Source: Symbiodinium sp. CCMP2592
Lineage: Eukaryota > Sar > Dinophyceae > Suessiales > Symbiodiniaceae
Length of the DNA stretch: 64,000 bases
Reading direction: 5' to 3'
Assembly (NCBI GenBank): GCA_905221615.1
Contig: CAJNDT010005556.1
Location: forward strand, 2,098,691 to 2,162,690
This document shows, one piece after another, positions 59,925 through 64,000 of this stretch (its first letter is position 1; each line of letters begins with the position of its first letter). The translations under genes and the position numbers were made by a program. The notes beneath the pieces were generated by a model. It ran no database searches. It saw only the letters and a program-made list of their open reading frames with translations, and had not been told where the DNA came from.

Positions 59925-60034
59925 CCCTAAGGGTGAATGTATTCATATAGTATATACATTGGCCTTAAAGTACTCCCTATATAGGTACATCGGGCCCAAA
60001 GTATATGCTATATGGGTACATGGACCCTTAGGGT
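59925..60034. mobile_element. Hairpin element F8
   Basis: CCCTAAGGGTGAATGTATTC pairs with GGGTACATGGACCCTTAGGG. Confidence 0.9.
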
Positions 60035-60182
60035 AATGGTTAGAATAGGGTTCCTTTCAAGGGGTCGATAAGCGCGACTATAAGGGGTCAGTATAGGGCC
60101 GATCCTCCCAGACCTTCCACTATCCGTCGATTAAGGGATAGACCTCTCAGGGCTCCTTAAAGCGATCTGTAAAGGTTTCCAT

Positions 60183-60277
60183 ACCTTAGCCCTGAATAGC
60201 CTCCCCTTTTAGGGCTCTTAATTATATTTTCTTTATTTGGGTCCTTAAAAAGGTAGGTTATTCCGGGTTAAGGTAGG
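60183..60277. mobile_element. Hairpin element F16
   Basis: ACCTTAGCCCTGAATAGCCT pairs with AGGTTATTCCGGGTTAAGGT. Confidence 0.8.
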
Positions 60278-60691
60278 GCTTCCAGAAGAGTGCGATAAGA
60301 ATTAAGAAATATGCCTTAAATCATGCAAGGGTTTTGTTGCTTGACGTATCTTCCTTCATTAAGGGACTTTGGGAATATTTGGGTGCAAGGCTTCCTTTGA
60401 GGTTCCCAGAAGGTTACTTAAGGGGGTTCAGGGTTGTAGATTTGGGGGGGTTCAGGGTTCTTTTTATAGGTTCCCAGAGAGGTTCTTCAGGGCTTCAAAG
60501 TTTCAGGGTTCCTGTAAGGTTTCCATAAGGGTTACTTTGGGGGCGTGCAGGGCTTTTTAGGGTTTGGGGCTGAGGCGGTTTGAGTTTCTTGTTGGGTTCC
60601 TTTTCGGATCTTGCGCCCGTGTTCCACCCTGTCGACTTGGGCCACTTGGGCTTGGATGAGCTGTAGAGGCTAAGGCGGCTCGGTTCTCTCC

Positions 60692-60957
60692 CTAAGGGTC
60701 CATGTACTCATATAGCTTTTACATTGGCCTTACTGTAATAGGTACTTTGGGGCCCATGTATCTCCATATGGGAGTTTCCGAAAATACGGGGTACCTTATT
60801 TTGGGGTCCTAATAATAAGGATCCTATTATTTAGGGTACTGTATTAGGGCCCCCTATTTGCGGAAACTCCCATATGGTATACGCTTGGGCCTCAAAGTAC
60901 CTACATAGGAACCTCTTTGAGGCCTAAGTATATGCTATATGGGTACATGGAGCCTTA
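60692..60957. mobile_element. Composite: two F8 parts joined by an F4 hairpin
   Basis: CCCTAAGGGTCCATGTACTC opens one F8, which stops at CTCCATA. A full F4 follows (60769-60872). Then the right three-quarters of another F8 runs to GGGTACATGGAGCCTTAGGG. The F8 halves are of different subtypes. Confidence 0.85.
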
Positions 60958-61209
60958 GGGAAGCTGAAGTTGGTGCTTTGGATGCTGACACGGCTGCTGT
61001 CGAGTCTGAACCTGCTCCATGTGAGTTGGTTGGGCCACGTCGGCCAGGTCTTTCGGAGCTGGTGGTATCTGTGGGTGATAACGGTTGCCTGCGATTCAAA
61101 GAGACAGGCAACTATATGTGTGCAGGATGCCCAGGACAGGACTACTTTCGACGACGTGCTCTTTATGGCCCTGTTGCAAGTGCCTCTCTAGTGTCCATAG
61201 AGTGTGACA
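60958..61209 (+). CDS. Exon-like piece between two hairpin elements
   Basis: An open plus frame of about 84 codons reads ALDADTAAVESEPAPCELVG, then LSELVVSVGDNGCLRFKETG and MCAGCPGQDYFRRRALYGPV. It begins at the end of the F8/F4 composite and ends where a partial F9 starts (CTGATGGACAAAATCCTGC). The composition is protein-like: balanced acids, and Cys as CxxC (MCAGCPG). No start codon or family is recognised. It is probably an internal exon or a captured fragment. Confidence 0.4.
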
Positions 61210-61245
61210 CTGATGGACAAAATCCTGCAGCGCCCTAAGAACCCT
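61210..61245. repeat. F9 left end only
   Basis: CTGATGGACAAAATCCTGC, then CCCTAAGAACCCTGAACG; the right half is absent. Confidence 0.7.
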
Positions 61246-61468
61246 GAACGAGCGTATTGTAGCGCAGCAACATCGCACCCCCCATTGTAGCGGAGCAAAG
61301 AATTAGCCTGGTGAAGGTCTGCCCAATCCGTACCCCAAGCACCAGACTCCTTCAGAGTTTTGTAGAGCTTATTTGGGCTCTAAAGCTTTCCAACGAAGCT
61401 GACACGCAGGAACGCCGTAATCCTCCAAGCATCTGCCATGCCCAGATCCTGCATGCGAGAAGCCATAC

Positions 61469-61571
61469 TATAGGGGCCTAAAATATTACTAATACTATTT
61501 TGGTGGCTCCTTATTAAAGTTATAGTGTAATGGGCCCCGACAAAACCTTATTCTAATTATCTCGGCCACAA
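61469..61571. mobile_element. Hairpin element F22
   Basis: TATAGGGGCCTAAAATATTA then ACAAAACCTTATTCTAATTA and CTCGGCC. Confidence 0.6.
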
Positions 61572-61730
61572 TACTGAGCCCTTATACTCGCCCTTATCGA
61601 CCCCTTTAAGGGAACCCTATTCTAAGTGCGAACAATTACGGCCCCTATATTGAACACTCAGTCCTGAAAGCTAAAAGCCCTGCACCCCAAAAGTCTTCCT
61701 TGTGGGAGCCTTAGGGAACCCTACGATAGA

Positions 61731-61950
61731 CCTCAATCCTTAAGAGTAATGTAGAGGGAATCCCAGCGCTATTTGGCCTTAATCCGGTTTCCAACTTTTT
61801 GGGGCTTACTATAAATCCTGAAGGCTAAAGCCCCGAAGCCCTGAAGGTAAGCCTCTCGGCAACCCTTCAGTAAACCCCATAAAGTTGGAAACCGGATTAA
61901 GGCCAAATAGTGCCAGGATTCCCTAGACACTACTGTTAAGGATTGAGGCT
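61731..61950. mobile_element. Large inverted repeat with 80-bp arms
   Basis: 61731-61810 and 61871-61950 are inverted copies, sharing TATTTGGCCTTAATCCGGTT and CCTCAATCCTTAA, separated by 60 bp. The arms are three to four times longer than usual here. Confidence 0.85.
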
Positions 61951-61976
61951 ATGGGGTTTCCCAACTTTTGGGCTTC

Positions 61977-62086
61977 CCCCAAGGGTCCAAGTACCCAATA
62001 ATCATATACTCTCCAAAATCTTAACCTACATAACTAGTATCCTAAATCCGAGAACCTAATTATTGGGTCCTTTGGTCCCTTTGGGT
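61977..62086. mobile_element. Hairpin element F12
   Basis: CCCCAAGGGTCCAAGTACCC pairs with TTGGGTCCTTTGGTCCCTTT. Confidence 0.85.
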
Positions 62087-62198
62087 TCTACTGTAAAGGC
62101 AAAGATTCTAGGTCTCAAGCCACCACCGGCATTCTGCTTGACTATTCTCTCCTAGAACTCCATAAGCCTGAAGACTGATCTTGGATCCCCTACTTAAG

Positions 62199-62310
62199 CT
62201 AGGATGCCGAGTAGTACCCTTATTCCCTTTTTGTAGTCCTAGGTTCCTTATAAAGTTACCCAATACCAAAAAGAGAGGCCTTTTTATTCTTAGGTTATTG
62301 GGTATCCTAG
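62199..62310. mobile_element. Hairpin element F1, full length
   Basis: CTAGGATGCCGAGTAGTACC to GGTTATTGGGTATCCTAG, 112 bp. Confidence 0.9.
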
Positions 62311-62311
62311 T

Positions 62312-62397
62312 AACGGATATACCTGAAAATATAGCAGGAACCCTAATATGATTTAAGGAGTTTTACCCTAGCTAAGGGATATTGGAGTCTCTGGGTG
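62312..62397. repeat. F17, left end missing
   Basis: AACCCTAATATGATTTAAGG to AGGGATATTGGAGTCTCTGG; it touches F1 on its left. Confidence 0.65.
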
Positions 62398-62516
62398 TGA
62401 ATCCGCGTATCAAACCCTGATCTCTCGGGGCAGGTGCTATATTTCTATTTCTAAGCTCAATTACAGTTATTGAGGCCGTAAAATTAAAGCCATCAAGAAG
62501 ATTTTTCTTATGTTGT

Positions 62517-62647
62517 CGGTAGGATCAGCATGAGCGGCCCCGTTAAATTCGAAGCTCTAAACGTTAGACCCTGAATCCTAAGCCCTAAATCCTGATAAAA
62601 GCCCTAAACCCTAAACTTTATTCCTCGGCAGGATCAGCATGAACGGC
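62517..62647. repeat. 22-bp direct repeats around CCCTAAA-like filler
   Basis: CGGTAGGATCAGCATGAGCG (62517) and CGGCAGGATCAGCATGAACG (62626) flank about 87 bp rich in CCCTAAA/TCCTAA motifs. Confidence 0.8.
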
Positions 62648-62903
62648 GACGGACAGCCTTTATGCGGCAGTTGCGCAGCTGGACTCGCTCTTGCATCTTG
62701 GTCCGGAACAGCGAAGTCTTTTATTGGGTGGTATTTGTATATAAGTTTGGGGTTGTGTAGTACCCTACCGAGGTAGTGAGGTACCTCGGTTTAGGGTAGT
62801 AGCCTTTTTTGGAGTCTATTTAGACTTGCGGGGTTTAGGTGTTTAGGTTTAGGGTAGCCGTAGAATATTGGTATTTCGGGAGTGTGATAATTGGGCCCAT
62901 ATA

Positions 62904-63027
62904 GGTTGAGATCATGGGACTTAGTAACTAGGGTTATAATTAAGGGTAACTATATACTTATAACTACTTATAACCCCAATTAAGGTACTTATAGCCTTAC
63001 TTACTAAGTCCCATGAACCTCCAAGTG
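62904..63027. mobile_element. Hairpin element F6
   Basis: GGTTGAGATCATGGGACTTA pairs with ACTAAGTCCCATGAACCTCC. Confidence 0.85.
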
Positions 63028-63144
63028 GGGGTTCCGAAGTCTAGGGTTTAGGGCTTGGGGGTTCTAAGTTTCGGCCTTTGGGCATTCAGGGTTCAGAGCT
63101 TTGCTGGTCTTGGGCTTGGGGCACAGGGCTCTTTGGGGTTCAGG

Positions 63145-63796
63145 GATAAGGTGCCAAGAGGGTCAATGTGCGCGAGTGTTGCGGAATCACGACAAGCGAC
63201 CCGCAAGTGAGTCAAGACCAGAGTGGACCACGAAGGGCGCTGATCCAAAAGTAAGCACCCTTGTACCTGGTCTCCGCCAAGGACTTCCGCATGTGGAGCT
63301 TGTGGTTTTGGCTTTAGGGTTGGTGGTTTAACGTAAATGCTAACCCCGAAACTTGGCTGCAGAAAGGGTTTAGTACGACACAGGCCCACAATAAACAGAA
63401 TTCAATTCAGGGTGTGCCAGAAAGCTTCGATACTGAGATCGCTAACCGCGCTTTTCCGCAACGACCTCGCGGCTTGCCGAACTGCAGAAGGAATCAGGAA
63501 GATCCCAACAGACCATACCTGCAGTAGTCTACCAAACCTTACTTTTTTGTAGGGTCCCTGTAAACTCCATGTTAGGGTTCATGATAAGAACCTACAAAAA
63601 GTGGGTTTGGTAGGCTACGGTAGAACCTAACTTCCTAAATCCTAACTTCACAAGCTACTTCCTCAATCCAAATGTCGTGTTCCAACTTGTCACACACAAT
63701 AGGGCACCCTGTACAACAGCACCTGCTTCGGAACATGTGCCTCGATTGCGGACCCCTGTTCGGCAAAGTGCGTGTTTTTCCTTGGGCCAAAATGAC
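63145..63796 (-). CDS. Candidate gene pieces split by hairpin F27
   Basis: Minus-strand pieces lie on both sides of F27 (63524-63620). On its right, between F6 and F27, a frame contains HFAEQGSAIEAHVPKQVLLY; an alternative frame is open for 62 codons. On its left, 63523-63400 encodes PSAVRQAARSLRKSAVSDLS, and further on LGGDQVQGCLLLDQRPSWST and TLAHIDPLGT. Frames and joins are unresolved. No family is recognised. Confidence 0.3.
63524..63620. mobile_element. Hairpin element F27, single copy
   Basis: GTAGTCTACCAAACCTTACT pairs with AGTGGGTTTGGTAGGCTAC. The inner arms have TTTTTTGTAGG and CCTACAAAAA. Confidence 0.85.
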
Positions 63797-64000
63797 TACT
63801 TTGAGGATCATGGGACTTAGCAAGCAAGGTTATAAGTACCTCAATTGGGGCCATAAGTAGTTATAAGTATAGTTACCGGAATCATAACCCTAGTTACTAA
63901 GTCCCATGATCCTTTAAGTAGACCCTAAGTCCCCTCTTATACTAGAACCCCTATAGATCCCTTTAAAGGAGCTCTTTAAGGAACCCTGGTTACTAAGTCC
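63797..64000. mobile_element. Hairpin element F6 with duplicated right terminus, cut by window edge
   Basis: TACTTTGAGGATCATGGGAC pairs with GTCCCATGATCCTTTAAGTA. After a segment with TATAGATCCCTTTAAAGGAG the right-arm text GGTTACTAAGTCC reappears at the window edge. Confidence 0.85.

Noticed and set aside
1..64000. CRISPR array
   Set aside because: Repeats are inverted hairpins or contiguous tandem arrays, without regularly spaced unique spacers.
1..64000. tRNA, rRNA or dinoflagellate spliced-leader genes
   Set aside because: I looked for T-loop-like motifs and for the conserved spliced-leader text and found no convincing match.
1..64000. Bacterial or plasmid origin
   Set aside because: No operon-like arrays of open frames; telomere-type repeats and intron-sized hairpins are eukaryotic in character.

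Overview
The window looks like nuclear DNA of a eukaryote with plant/alveolate-type telomere repeats. TTTAGGG/CCCTAAA runs occur throughout, base composition is balanced, and there is no prokaryotic gene organisation. No rRNA, tRNA, CRISPR array or recognisable protein family was found. My best guess at lineage is an alveolate, most likely a dinoflagellate or syndinean relative, because TTTAGGG telomeres combined with abundant short inverted-repeat intron-like elements are known there. This is inference; I could not search a database.

The dominant content is a very large population of short palindromic elements, about 80 to 130 bp each. They fall into more than 20 sequence families (called F1 to F28 here), each with family-specific terminal inverted repeats (TIRs) of roughly 12 to 30 bp and a loop often containing GGATCCTACTATTTAGG-like sequence. 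Some copies sit inside others, and several carry clear target duplications: 8 bp for F2, 4 to 5 bp for other families, and about 35 bp in two cases. A second recurrent unit, with the signature TATAGATCCCTTTAAAGGAACC next to CCCTAAA, lies at element ends between two copies of the element terminus, nearly always in the same orientation relative to that end.

Layout. 1-5 kb: hairpins, telomere-like repeats and one open region at 1.15-1.74 kb. 5-9 kb: one small open frame, then diverged unique DNA and telomere-like arrays. 9-16 kb: hairpins and a candidate split gene at 11.0-11.7 kb. 16.5-18.0 kb: a 1.5-kb foldback-type DNA transposon with 60-bp tandem repeats, inverted arms and a CTA microsatellite. 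18-31 kb: hairpins, telomere-like arrays and a candidate gene start at 20.2 kb. 31.5-33.8 kb: the best candidate gene (minus strand), whose exon-like pieces are separated by hairpins of four families. 34-47 kb: hairpins plus a repeat-free island at 41.6-42.95 kb. 47-52 kb: the densest nested hairpins. 52.2-52.95 kb: a tandem array. 53-64 kb: more hairpins and exon-like pieces, including one sandwiched between elements at 60.96-61.21 kb.

Caution on genes: the longest simple open frame is 172 codons, about what chance gives in 64 kb of DNA of this composition. Coding calls therefore rest on exon-like pieces lying between elements, conserved peptide modules and frame continuity after removing an element, not on open-frame length. 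All coding calls are low to moderate confidence.
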